Shown: in pieces, positions 50,763-59,864 of the stretch
Layout: every line of letters begins with the position of its first letter
How positions within the stretch are numbered: position 1 is the first letter of the stretch
NCBI GenBank assembly: GCA_963798435.1
Contig: CAWCTF010000002.1
Span: 1 to 64,000, forward strand
DNA: 64,000 nt
Source: JALHST01 sp963798435
Lineage (GTDB): Bacteria > Bacteroidota > Bacteroidia > Flavobacteriales > Flavobacteriaceae
Direction of reading: 5' to 3'
Notes under the pieces: model-generated
Seen by the model: only the letters and a program-made list of their open reading frames with translations
What the model was told of the DNA's origin: nothing
Database searches by the model: none
Translations under genes and position numbers: made by a program

Positions 50763-52073
50763 TTATAATTTCTCTTTTTTCAAGGTACGCATTACAACAT
50801 ATAGTGCGCAAATCACCGCTAAAAACAGCAAGGTCGATAGGATCTCTTGTTGGCTCAAACTTGAGAGCAACCATCCAATGGTCACAACCCCAGTAATCGG
50901 AATAAGCAATCCACCTGGAATTCGGAACGATTTTTCAGTGGCCTCCTGTTTTTTCCTACGTAAGCGAATGGTCGCTAAAATAACGGCGAGATACACTAGT
51001 AAAATAGCGGCACTCGCTAAAATCGCCAGCTGTTCGAACCCGCCCACTACCGTAATTATAAAAAGTGCCAATGCAAAAGTGGCGATCGCCCAATAAGGCG
51101 TAGCATATTTCGGATGCACTTTGCCTAGGAATTTTGGAAATAGTCCGTCACGGGCGCTTGCATACAATAAACGCGGTGTATTCAGCACATCCCCGCTCAC
51201 CGCACCAAAACAGGCAATGGCGGCTGAGATCAAAAGGATGATACTTCCAGTAGGCCCTGCAATTCGCTCCGCAACGGCGGCTAAAGGAGTGTCTTTGACC
51301 GCCTCTATTCCTGATCCTAAAATACCTTGGGTCACTACTTGGAGCAACATATAAAGTGTCAGGATTATGAAACCACCAAATAAGATGCCCAGTGGGACGG
51401 TGCGCTTTGGGTTTTTTATCTCGCCACTTACACCTAGGGCCGTTTCGAAACCTGCAAAAGCAAAGTAGAGCACAAGGGCAGTATTGCTGAAGGTATCAAG
51501 CGAGGGTACATGCTCCCAATGTAGATTGGCAGTATCGATTTTGCTTAGGCCAAAGAGTATAATCCCCAAAAGCGGCAATAATTTGATCAGTGTAATGAAT
51601 TTTACAAAGAAATTACCTTGTTTCGTCCCAAGGATATTAATAAAGGCGATAACCCCAATAAGGACAAAAAATAATAGGGCACGATACCAGGGGTTTGTAA
51701 ATGCAGGTAAAATGACCGCCAACGAATTCGCAATCACATGCATCAAGGCAGCATCCCCTATCAGCGACCAGCCAAAAATAAACAACCAGTTCACGACAAA
51801 TCCGGCAAACTTTCCGAATACCGCCTCAACATAGGCATAACTGCCTCCGGCAGAAGTAATTCGTGAACCTATTTCTGCGTAGCAGAGCATAATTACGGCC
51901 AACATGAGACCGCAAAAAAGATAGGCAACTACGCTGAAAGCGCCCAATTGCAAAGCGACCAAGGCAGGCAACGCAAAAATTCCGGCACCTATGGTGTTGT
52001 TCAGAATGTTCGCAGTAAGTCCCGTTACTCCTACAACGCGCTTTAAGGGTGCTTCCTCAGTTTCATTGTTCAT
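50763..52073 (-). CDS. Amino-acid permease (APC superfamily)
   Basis: A 436-residue inner-membrane transporter with 12 predicted helices. The helix 1 signature NILNNTIGAGIFALPALVA near residue 20, AYVEAVFGKFAGFVVNWLF near 80-98, and FAFAGFETALGVSGEIKNPKRTVP near 205-228 are APC hallmarks. It probably imports an amino acid; the substrate is not evident. The adjacent upstream gene is a membrane dipeptidase, which fits peptide-derived amino-acid use; the 34-nt gap suggests cotranscription. Confidence 0.9.
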   Translation of the reverse strand: MNNETEEAPLKRVVGVTGLTANILNNTIGAGIFALPALVALQLGAFSVVAYLFCGLMLAVIMLCYAEIGSRITSAGGSYAYVEAVFGKFAGFVVNWLFIFGWSLIGDAALMHVIANSLAVILPAFTNPWYRALLFFVLIGVIAFINILGTKQGNFFVKFITLIKLLPLLGIILFGLSKIDTANLHWEHVPSLDTFSNTALVLYFAFAGFETALGVSGEIKNPKRTVPLGILFGGFIILTLYMLLQVVTQGILGSGIEAVKDTPLAAVAERIAGPTGSIILLISAAIACFGAVSGDVLNTPRLLYASARDGLFPKFLGKVHPKYATPYWAIATFALALFIITVVGGFEQLAILASAAILLVYLAVILATIRLRRKKQEATEKSFRIPGGLLIPITGVVTIGWLLSSLSQQEILSTLLFLAVICALYVVMRTLKKEKL

Positions 52074-52107
52074 TTTCGAATTGATTTAAATGGCTGGTTA
52101 TTTGTTA

Positions 52108-53319
52108 TTAGTGTATTTCATTGGCTTTTAGTACCCGTAACAGATTCCCTCCAAGAATTTTATCGATTTCCTCCTCACTATACCCTTTATCGACCAAGGC
52201 CTCGGAAATGTGTATATAGTCGGTTACATCATCGAGTCCCATAGGAGCCGAGGGAATACCATCAAAGTCCGATCCGAGGCCCACATAATCGACGCCCACC
52301 AGTTTGATGATGTATTCTATGTGATCGATGACCTTTGAGAGGGGAGGCCGAAAGGCATTGGCCTCAGTGGTGAATTTCGAAAAGAGCAATTCTTCTGCGA
52401 TATAGCTATTATTTCCGGATTGCACCAAAGAATCGAAGGTTGTTTTGTGTCTTTCCAGAAATTTCGCGCGGTTTTTTTCGTAATCGGGATCGATAAACCC
52501 GGAGTAAAAATTAATTTGGATTACGCCACCATTTTTGGCAACGGCTTTTATCTGATCATCCTTCAAATTTCTGAAAACAGGACAGATATTATATACCGAA
52601 CTATGGGATGCTATTACGGGCTTGGTCGTGGTCGCTATGACATCGTAAAAAGTCTGCTCCCCCACATGGCTGATATCCACCAGCATTCCCAGTTCATTCA
52701 TACGGGTAACGACTTTTTTGCCAAATGCGGTAAGTCCTTTTTTACCGGCTGAATTCAGTGTGCCACCCTTGATGGTCGACTCATCGGCGGCACTTGTGGC
52801 CCAGGAAGTCGAGTTGTTCCAAGTGAGGGTCATATAGCGTGCCCCTCTTCGATACAAGGAATCTAATTTGCCGAGATCGTCCTCGATCATATGCCCCCCT
52901 TCGATCCCAAAAAATGCGGCAATTTTATTTTGACCCACAGCCTTCATTAGCTCGTCCGTGTTTTTGACTTCCTCGATTTTGTCGGGATTTCGTTTTACCA
53001 CGGCATCCAATGAATCAATTTGTCGCAGGGCGAATGCAAAGGGTGCTACCTGATTACCATCACTCCAAACTGAAAAGAACTGCACGTCTACACCTCCTTC
53101 TTTCATTCTGCTGAGGTCACTATGCGTCAGGCCTTCAAGATCCGTGTCGAAAACAACGCCCTTTTCCATGGTCTGCGTCAAGATATCATTGTGGGTATCG
53201 ACCAAGATGGCTTTGTCGTGAATTTCCCGTGGGGGTTGGGTTGTTTCTTTTTTGTCTACTGGCGATTTGCAGGCCATTGCGGTAACCAGTGATACGAACA
53301 AAACAGTACTTTTTTTCAT
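52108..53319 (-). CDS. Lipoprotein M19 membrane dipeptidase
   Basis: A 403-residue renal-dipeptidase-type zinc enzyme that splits dipeptides, in the periplasm. Lipobox LVTAMAC with C17. Zinc ligands: H43 and D45 in VDTHNDIL, Glu in GIEGGHMIEDD near 139, His in DISHVGEQT near 219 and ASHSS near 240; YVGLGSDFDGI near 350 ends the active site. It lies upstream of an amino-acid permease, consistent with peptide scavenging. A terminator between it and the gene upstream means it needs its own promoter. Confidence 0.92.
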   Translation of the reverse strand: MKKSTVLFVSLVTAMACKSPVDKKETTQPPREIHDKAILVDTHNDILTQTMEKGVVFDTDLEGLTHSDLSRMKEGGVDVQFFSVWSDGNQVAPFAFALRQIDSLDAVVKRNPDKIEEVKNTDELMKAVGQNKIAAFFGIEGGHMIEDDLGKLDSLYRRGARYMTLTWNNSTSWATSAADESTIKGGTLNSAGKKGLTAFGKKVVTRMNELGMLVDISHVGEQTFYDVIATTTKPVIASHSSVYNICPVFRNLKDDQIKAVAKNGGVIQINFYSGFIDPDYEKNRAKFLERHKTTFDSLVQSGNNSYIAEELLFSKFTTEANAFRPPLSKVIDHIEYIIKLVGVDYVGLGSDFDGIPSAPMGLDDVTDYIHISEALVDKGYSEEEIDKILGGNLLRVLKANEIH

Positions 53320-53425
53320 TGGGGTGGGTTTTTAAGGGATATTTTCATTGCCGTGCGAACCTTTAAAGGTCATGTTGGTTAAATATACTTATAAGTTTAG
53401 GATAGCGATAGATCTGCAAAAGCAT

Positions 53426-53449
53426 AAAACCCAAGTTTCCTTGGGTTTT
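53426..53449 (-). terminator. Intrinsic terminator after the secreted alpha/beta-barrel protein gene
   Basis: AAAACCCAAG-TTTC-CTTGGGTTTT, a perfect 10-bp hairpin with T-run on either strand; it lies beyond the stop of the gene at 53488, on the minus strand. Confidence 0.75.
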
Positions 53450-53487
53450 GAAAATATTGGTTATTTAAAGGTTGGTGAATTTCATAT

Positions 53488-54255
53488 TTACTGCCTAGTA
53501 GCCGCTACGATATGACCGTCGTTCCCACTTAGGTCAGGTCTGAAGACCCAGATTTCTGTACTTTGACTGTTGGTCGTGGCTTCGACATCGGCAAGAAACG
53601 CGGTGAAACTTCCGGCACCGTGTACGGCTTCAAAGTCTTTTACAAAGGTGTCCGGTTTTCCCATCCATCCCATGCTGTCAAAAAAGTCGACCCAGGCAAA
53701 ATCGGGTCCTTCGGCAGCTGGCATTTCATTGGTGTATATTCCATGGCGTTGATCAGGCATTTTTGACATATAGACCTGATGCACTTTTTTGACTACTTTC
53801 TCCATAAATTCCATATCCTTGAACCGTTTTACGTCGATCATAAAGACCGAAAGCTTGTTAAGGGTAAAGTCTTTCGAGAAATCGGAAAGATCGGCATGCA
53901 TTCTCCAATAGTTCACATCAACTTCACTCGAGACATGAGGGGCTATGTTGGCTTCCCAATCAGCATTGTGCCCATTTGCGGTCGATGGACTGCCATCCAT
54001 GGCACTCCAAGGCAGCGGGCCCATATTCCAAATGTACTTGCCTGAATTTTTGCCGTTGTCAATGAGAAAAACACTCGATTGGTACGGCCCTGCCGTATGG
54101 TATTTCTTATTATGGGCGGCCACGCCTTCTTCAAAGGCTTTCACATGTCCCGGCAAAACCGTGAGCATCATATTTTCGATGATCAGCGGTTCTGGACTGT
54201 TTTGTGCTATTCCCAATACAGGAATCAGCAATGCTAGGTAAAGGATCTTTTTCAT
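53488..54255 (-). CDS. Secreted protein, possible dimeric alpha/beta-barrel
   Basis: A 255-residue protein with signal peptide (residues 1-18, ending GIAQ). Two similar halves, each starting with a strand such as IIENMMLTVLPGHVKAFEEGV (about 25-46) and LNKLSVFMIDVKRFKDMEFME (about 132-153), suggest two ferredoxin-like (NIPSNAP/ABM type) units. WNMGPLPWSAMDG near 77 is distinctive. I do not recognise a named family. It lies 55 nt downstream of the O-methyltransferase gene 54311-55321 and has its own terminator. Confidence 0.65.
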   Translation of the reverse strand: MKKILYLALLIPVLGIAQNSPEPLIIENMMLTVLPGHVKAFEEGVAAHNKKYHTAGPYQSSVFLIDNGKNSGKYIWNMGPLPWSAMDGSPSTANGHNADWEANIAPHVSSEVDVNYWRMHADLSDFSKDFTLNKLSVFMIDVKRFKDMEFMEKVVKKVHQVYMSKMPDQRHGIYTNEMPAAEGPDFAWVDFFDSMGWMGKPDTFVKDFEAVHGAGSFTAFLADVEATTNSQSTEIWVFRPDLSGNDGHIVAATRQ

Positions 54256-54310
54256 TGTGTATATAGATTAATTGGTTATTGTTCTCGTTTCGCCATGCTA
54301 TAATACGTGG

Positions 54311-55321
54311 TTATTCGGCTACACCTTCAACGATGCTAATGGCAGGTGTAATCGGAATGATTCGCTTCAGATGTAGTCCGGCTTGCGAAAATAGATGTTC
54401 GAATTGTTCTTTGGTGCGTTCCTTTCCCCCGATCATCAGCATGGTAAGGTCTAACCATTTAAAAGGGTGCGGGTCGTTCCCTTTCGGAATGACCGCTTCT
54501 ACGATCAACACTTTGCCTCCGGGGTTCATCGCCTTCTTACAATTTTTTAAAATGGTGATGGCATCCGTATCATTCCAATCATGTATGATATGTCTTAAAA
54601 TATAGGCATCCCCATTACTGGGAACGGCTTCAAAGAAATTACCTCCTTTAGCAATACAGCGATTTCCTAAGCCACTTCCTGCGATCATTCCTTGGGAGCG
54701 GTTGATTACTTCTGGAAGATCGAACAAGATACCATTGACATTCCTATTATTATTTAGAACTGCTGAAATGACTTCTCCATTCCCGCCGCCCACGTCAACT
54801 ACGGTCTTGAACACTGAAAAATCATAATTTTCGATCATGGGCTGCGTTTCGCCCCCGTGAAAGTCGGTCATCATTTGATCAAATATTTTTCCTTCCTCTG
54901 GATGACTTGACAAATATTCAAAAGGCCCCATGCCGTATGCTCTTTCAAAGCCACGCTCCCCGGTTTGTACCGAATATAGAAACTCGTTATATGCCTTATA
55001 GAAAACACTTCCAGCGGAAAGAGCCATGGCTTTTGCACTATTTGCACTGTCTTCGCGGAGACAGTCCGCTAGCGGGGTCAATGAAAATTTGCCCTGTTCG
55101 TCTTCAATGAAGATATCGTTACTAGCCAAGGCCCGTAAAAGTCGATGGATCGATGTTGCATCCGCCCCTGTTTTATCGGCGAGTTCGGAACAATTCATCG
55201 CTCCATGGGAGGCTATTAGATCAGCAAGATTGAGTTTTGCCGCCACGTGGATGGCCTTAGACGTCACGAATCCGAAGATCATTTGGGAAAGAAGTACATT
55301 GGGTGGAAGATTATTTTCCAT
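54311..55321 (-). CDS. Methyltransf_2-type O-methyltransferase
   Basis: A 336-residue methyltransferase of the caffeate/hydroxyindole type: winged-helix dimerisation N-domain (residues 1-105, with SELADKTGADATSIHRLLRALA), then the SAM domain with DVGGGNGEVISAV near 174 and RHIIHDWND near 247, where His/Asp form the catalytic dyad. The gene lies in a cluster with a second O-methyltransferase, an SDR and a PQQ-type dehydrogenase. The substrate is likely a phenol, enol or hydroxy-quinone, by family analogy. Confidence 0.87.
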   Translation of the reverse strand: MENNLPPNVLLSQMIFGFVTSKAIHVAAKLNLADLIASHGAMNCSELADKTGADATSIHRLLRALASNDIFIEDEQGKFSLTPLADCLREDSANSAKAMALSAGSVFYKAYNEFLYSVQTGERGFERAYGMGPFEYLSSHPEEGKIFDQMMTDFHGGETQPMIENYDFSVFKTVVDVGGGNGEVISAVLNNNRNVNGILFDLPEVINRSQGMIAGSGLGNRCIAKGGNFFEAVPSNGDAYILRHIIHDWNDTDAITILKNCKKAMNPGGKVLIVEAVIPKGNDPHPFKWLDLTMLMIGGKERTKEQFEHLFSQAGLHLKRIIPITPAISIVEGVAE

Positions 55322-55405
55322 AATTTATTGAATTTTTAGGCGATTGTTTTTTAGTGTTCTATTGGTATGTAAATAAGCTGATTTCCAAAGGTGTTAACCA
55401 AATGA

Positions 55406-56677
55406 TTATAAATTAGATAGCGCTTTTGTGTTCTCCTCCTGATTCATCATGCCTTTCGTGCTTACGATTCTATAGACTGCACCACCTGGGCCTGTTACGG
55501 TATTCAAAAATCCCATAACATATAGTTCGTTGTCCTTATTGATATCAATGCCACAAATCAGAAATGGATCTTCTGGTCTGTTCAAGACATTTACAAGTTG
55601 TTTTGTCCATTCATTTTTGGAATTTTTAGTTAGGGCAAATAAATTACCATTGTAGTCGCCAAAAACATATTTATGCTGTAAAAAGGGAATAGCACGGCCA
55701 TTGTAGAAACCACCCCCAATGATGCAAATACCGTCATTACGGCCATAGCTATTGATAGGCGCAACGAATAATCGCTCATCCAAGGCTTCCTGCTTGATTA
55801 GTACACTATCCCCTTCCATGATTGGCCACCCATAATTCGCGCCTTTTACCACGACATCAATTTCTTCTTGTTTACGCTCGCCCACATCGGCGCCAAATAA
55901 TTGTCCGGTTTCTGGCTCAAACGCAAATCGCCACATCATACGTAAGCCATATGCCCATATTTCAGGGCGTTTGTCCTTCATGCCGATAAATGGATTGTCG
56001 GGTGGAATACCATAAGGCGATTTATCAATATCGATACGAAGTACTTTACCCTCAAGGTAGTTTAAGTCCTGCGCATGATGTACATAATTAGGATTCTCAA
56101 ATGCAGAGTCGCCTAGTGAAACATATAGATACCCATCGGGTCCAAAGACGATACCTGCACCATTTGAATACGCTTGTTCTCCTTCCAATTCCAAAAGGCG
56201 ACGCTCACTTTCAATATCCGCGATATCGGGATTATCGGGATTGGCCGTAAATTCAGAGATAACCAACATGGCCCTGTTTTCCTTGATAAGCGTGGGTGCA
56301 TTATAGCTCATATAGAATTTATGATTTATAGCATACTGCGGATGAAACGCAATCCCATTAATGTTTCCGACGCCGTCTGAAAGCTTCATTACTGAATCAG
56401 TTGGGTTGATATTAAGAAAGGGGTGTGATACCAAGGAATCATTTTTTAGTATCCATATTTTACCCATACGATCTGTGATAAAAATGCGATTGGTCTTTTC
56501 GGGATCTGCACTGAGTTGAATGGGTGCGGCGATTTCGTTGGTCACCAATTGAAAGCTGACGCTGGTGGTGTCTATTGCCACAACTTCAATGTCGGCATTT
56601 TGTGCTTTCGCCTGTTTACACGAATAGAGTCCGCTACACGTGATGCATACTGCTGAATAGAATATAAGTTTTTTCAC
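55406..56677 (-). CDS. PQQ-type sugar dehydrogenase-like lipoprotein
   Basis: A 423-residue GSDH-family (glucose/sorbosone dehydrogenase) beta-propeller. Lipoprotein signal with Cys near 20 (GLYSCKQ). Propeller marks: VGNINGIAFHPQYAINHKFYMSYN (about 102-125), VFGPDGYLYVSLGD near 173, VLRIDIDKSPYGIPPDNPF (about 205-223), IWAYGLRMMWRFAFEP (about 232-248) and GANYGWPI near 282. It probably oxidises an aldose or another polyol, passing electrons to a periplasmic acceptor. Placed between two O-methyltransferase genes, each 18 to 85 nt away. Confidence 0.88.
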   Translation of the reverse strand: MKKLIFYSAVCITCSGLYSCKQAKAQNADIEVVAIDTTSVSFQLVTNEIAAPIQLSADPEKTNRIFITDRMGKIWILKNDSLVSHPFLNINPTDSVMKLSDGVGNINGIAFHPQYAINHKFYMSYNAPTLIKENRAMLVISEFTANPDNPDIADIESERRLLELEGEQAYSNGAGIVFGPDGYLYVSLGDSAFENPNYVHHAQDLNYLEGKVLRIDIDKSPYGIPPDNPFIGMKDKRPEIWAYGLRMMWRFAFEPETGQLFGADVGERKQEEIDVVVKGANYGWPIMEGDSVLIKQEALDERLFVAPINSYGRNDGICIIGGGFYNGRAIPFLQHKYVFGDYNGNLFALTKNSKNEWTKQLVNVLNRPEDPFLICGIDINKDNELYVMGFLNTVTGPGGAVYRIVSTKGMMNQEENTKALSNL

Positions 56678-56695
56678 GCTTGGTTGGTGGTTATT

Positions 56696-57733
56696 TTATT
56701 TAATGGCAATGACGGCACTGCTTGGTCCGGCCAAAGGGATTAAAGAGGTTTTCGTGAATCCGGCTTCTTTCGCCAGTTGGTTAAAATCAGAAGCCGAAAA
56801 GTCATACCCCTCTGGGGTCTCGATTAACATGTTCAAAGACATCAACAAACCCATTGCGTTTTGACTTCGGTTATCATCTATAATATTCTCGATCACTACC
56901 AGCGCACCCCCTTTGGGTAGGGCATTATAGGCCTTCTTTATGAGCATTTTTTTATCGGCAGTTCCCCAGTCATGCAAAATCATGCCCATTGTGATTATAT
57001 CGGCGTTTGGCAAATCATCTTTAAAAAAGTCACCTGATTTTGTTTTGACCTGATTTTCGACTCCCATTTTTCTGATATTTTCATCTGCAACCGGGCTCAC
57101 GGGCGGTAAATCGAACGAAATACACTTCATATGGCTGTTGTTCAAGGCTACGTGTACCGATAAATTCCCGCCTGCCCCTCCGACATCACAGAGTGTTTTG
57201 TAGTTGGAAAAATCAAATTTGTGGGCGAAGGCCATAAAATTCCCCGTTGACGCACCGGCCATTGCATTCACAAATTCACGCAATTTTGCTTCACTGCTAT
57301 AAATCTCTTCGAATAAAGGTCTTGCGCCGGTTTTTGCTTCGTTTTGGGGCTTGCCCGTTTTAAGACCTTCCTCAAGATCGTTCCAAAAAGGGTATAATCG
57401 ATTGTTGGCCATTTCTAAAATACCACCCATATAGGAGGGCTTGTTTTTATCGAGAAACAGGTCGGCATCTGCCGCGTTACTATAGCTGGAAGATTCTTTT
57501 ATCCCTTTCCTGGATAAAAAACCCAAGGCGACCAAGGCATCCAAAAAATCATATAGTCCTCTTTGATGCAGATCCAATTTGGTCTTGATTTCTTGCCCGG
57601 TCAAAGGGCCTTTGGCCAAAAGGGTAAACAATCCTAAATGGGTTGCGGTAAGCAAGGTTTTCGATGCCCAGAAGCCCAATCCGATTTGCATTATTTTCGA
57701 AGGGTCTACCGTTTTCTCTGATTTTGATTCCAT
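56696..57733 (-). CDS. Methyltransf_2-type O-methyltransferase
   Basis: A 345-residue O-methyltransferase related in plan to the one at 54311 but clearly diverged. N-terminal dimerisation region with LGFWASKTLLTATHLGLF near 17, SAM motif CDVGGAGGNLSVHV near 188, FDLPPV near 210 and catalytic MILHDWGTADK near 250. Two such paralogues within 3.5 kb are unusual outside secondary metabolism. The N-terminus carries an acidic/polar lead (MESKSEKTVD) that is probably real. It starts the run that continues to 53488. Confidence 0.87.
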   Translation of the reverse strand: MESKSEKTVDPSKIMQIGLGFWASKTLLTATHLGLFTLLAKGPLTGQEIKTKLDLHQRGLYDFLDALVALGFLSRKGIKESSSYSNAADADLFLDKNKPSYMGGILEMANNRLYPFWNDLEEGLKTGKPQNEAKTGARPLFEEIYSSEAKLREFVNAMAGASTGNFMAFAHKFDFSNYKTLCDVGGAGGNLSVHVALNNSHMKCISFDLPPVSPVADENIRKMGVENQVKTKSGDFFKDDLPNADIITMGMILHDWGTADKKMLIKKAYNALPKGGALVVIENIIDDNRSQNAMGLLMSLNMLIETPEGYDFSASDFNQLAKEAGFTKTSLIPLAGPSSAVIAIK

Positions 57734-57858
57734 GATTTTAAATTTTATTTATTCTATTATTATTTAAATTTTCGCACGTATTTTCACGTGCAGTTTGAAA
57801 ATAAAACAAGCTATCAGTTTTACATATTCAAGTGTATTTTAAATGGTTTTTTCCATAT

Positions 57859-58737
57859 TCAGCTGTCCAATATTTTCGAATGTTCCCGGGCGTCGAGGCC
57901 AAACGTATTTTCCACGGCATTATACCATTCGGCATCCGATGCGGCGTTCCAATCAATATATTCCTCATCTGACATAGAAGCCCTCCATTCGAGAAATGGT
58001 ACGGCATCGGGGCCAACCGGATGTCGTAATTTCCACGTATGGCTTTCTGCGATTTCAAGTATCTTTTCGGCGACCATCGATGGCTTTGTCGGGGTTTTCA
58101 GGGATGCCGCAAAAAGGCCTCCGAATCGTTTTGATTGTGGATATATTGAGGAGCCACCATTCGCAATGGCATTGGCCATTCCGGTATCGATAATTCCTGG
58201 CTCCACGATGGCAACCCGAATATTAAAGGGTTTCACCTCCTGTGCCAACGCTTCGCTAATGGCTTCCAGCGCAAATTTACTGGCCGCATAGGCACCCAAC
58301 GGGGTGTTTGATATCTTGCCGGCAATGGAGGCAACATTGATGATACAGCCATTACGATGCTCCCTCATTAAAGGCAATAGGGCTTTGGTACACCTCAGGG
58401 CCCCAAAATAATTGGTCTCCATAATCGCCTTGAAATCCTTTAGTTCCATTTCTTCGATTGAACCATGATGCTCTATTCCGGCATTGTTCACTAAGATAGC
58501 TATTGGCCCATGCATTGTGACCACGGTATGCATGGCTTGATTCACCGATTCGTCTGAATCTACATCCATCTTTAAAATGACCATGTTCAAGGATTCAGAC
58601 ATAATCTTTTGCCTTAAATCGGATGCGACATCGGGATTTCTCATGGTCGCAAAAACTTTATAGTTGGCGCGTGCAAAGAGTAGTGCGGTTTCTAGACCGA
58701 TTCCTTTGCTTGTTCCTGTAATCATCACGGTTTTCAT
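57859..58737 (-). CDS. SDR family oxidoreductase
   Basis: A 292-residue classical short-chain dehydrogenase. The cofactor motif TGTSKGIG is at residues 7-14, NNAG at 84-87, and the catalytic triad is S137, Y150 and K154 in YAASK. The longer-than-usual C-terminus (about 40 extra residues) resembles the 17-beta-hydroxysteroid-dehydrogenase-like or retinol-type SDRs. NAD(P) preference is unclear. The gene lies upstream of the O-methyltransferase run, separated by 125 nt. Confidence 0.9.
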   Translation of the reverse strand: MKTVMITGTSKGIGLETALLFARANYKVFATMRNPDVASDLRQKIMSESLNMVILKMDVDSDESVNQAMHTVVTMHGPIAILVNNAGIEHHGSIEEMELKDFKAIMETNYFGALRCTKALLPLMREHRNGCIINVASIAGKISNTPLGAYAASKFALEAISEALAQEVKPFNIRVAIVEPGIIDTGMANAIANGGSSIYPQSKRFGGLFAASLKTPTKPSMVAEKILEIAESHTWKLRHPVGPDAVPFLEWRASMSDEEYIDWNAASDAEWYNAVENTFGLDAREHSKILDS

Positions 58738-59129
58738 TGTTACTATTTTAGCGGTTGTTTCAGTTTGCTATCCGGTTGGCTTTTTTATCTGTTTGTTTAG
58801 TAAGGGGCACTAATTGATAAATGCATTTAGTTTTGATTAGTAGCCATTGCTATATTCATGGTATTTATAATAAAAACCCAATGGTCGCGCATCTTAATTC
58901 CCCCCGAAACATTTAGTGATGCACGGCCCATTAGGTTAGTTTGGCATTGTTATTTGGCAATGCGAATTCATTTTTGATGCTACCTCGGTATAATTCGAAT
59001 GCGAAAAAGCGGGCTTTTTGACCTTGACTTCAAGGAGTTTCGAAAATAGGGTCCCTGTCTTAAATACTGGTTTTCGACATTGTAAGTGATTATGTTCTTC
59101 AAAAGTGATATAGGGCTCCATCAGTCTCA
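58738..59129. other. Intergenic region without supported gene
   Basis: 392 nt between the SDR and SnoaL-like genes. A 64-codon minus-strand frame (58936-59130) overlaps the SnoaL-like stop by one base but has no recognisable pattern. A 7-bp AAAAAGC/GCTTTTT hairpin at 59004-59019 could be a weak terminator. Confidence 0.3.
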
Positions 59130-59657
59130 TTATTTCAATACGGGGGGATTTAATGTATACCCTAATTGCTGTAGCAATTCCAATTCATTATAATAGACAT
59201 CTTCACGTATCATTTTGCCTTGCTCATTGAATTGCACACTTGAACAGCCACTTACCCTGACCTTTTTCCCAGTTGGGGGGAAATCACCGAAAATACCCGT
59301 ATTCGTCCCTGAGAGGGTCCATTGTGCAAAGAGTATATCATCAGAGGTAGTCACATCACCCGTGATAACTTTTGCGTCGGGAAACCCGTTTATAAAAACA
59401 TGAATGTTGGCTTCCATTTCGTTTTGATGTCTCGCGACCGTAATGCCGTTTAAATTCCTGATGAAGTTTTCGATTGATACTTGGCGAAAGGCAATCATGT
59501 CCTTATTGTTCAAGCTTTCAATAAATCGGTTAAAATTTTGCTTCATTAAGTTTGATTTTAAAGCTTCGCTTGGGCGTTCCCTAGTTTCTGATCCTGGTTC
59601 TTTACAGAAAAAAAACAGGAGCATAAAAAGTGCCGACATCATAATTTTCGTCCTCAT
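59130..59657 (-). CDS. SnoaL-like (ester cyclase/NTF2 fold) lipoprotein
   Basis: A 175-residue protein with a lipobox (LLFFFC, Cys near 18). The mature domain is the NTF2-like fold used by SnoaL polyketide cyclases: NRFIESLNNKDMIAF (44-58), HVFINGFPDAKV near 87, and WTLSGTNTGIFGDFPPTGKKVRV near 112-134, including the substrate-pocket FPPTGK. It may be an ester cyclase or an unknown hydrolase. As a lipid-anchored form it is unusual for a polyketide cyclase, and its partner is not apparent. Confidence 0.8.
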   Translation of the reverse strand: MRTKIMMSALFMLLFFFCKEPGSETRERPSEALKSNLMKQNFNRFIESLNNKDMIAFRQVSIENFIRNLNGITVARHQNEMEANIHVFINGFPDAKVITGDVTTSDDILFAQWTLSGTNTGIFGDFPPTGKKVRVSGCSSVQFNEQGKMIREDVYYNELELLQQLGYTLNPPVLK

Positions 59658-59864
59658 CTTGCATAGGTTTACGTAAGCTCAAGGGGAAATGATTTGTAAA
59701 ATCACCTTCTAATGAATTCAATTTAAAAGGCAATTACAACTGAATAAGGACGAACGCCTTGTTTGATTGTCCGAAGACCCATAATTATTTACCGAAGCAC
59801 TTTTGACATATTATCGTATATTTAACATTCCCCTTGTCTCTCCGATTCCGGAACATCTTTAGAA

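Noticed and set aside
59004..59019. AAAAAGC-GG-GCTTTTT hairpin after the SnoaL-like gene
   Set aside because: Only 7 bp with a two-base loop; too weak to call as a terminator.
58936..59130. 64-codon minus-strand frame adjoining the SnoaL-like gene
   Set aside because: One-base stop/start overlap is suggestive, but sequence looks random and no family pattern is seen.
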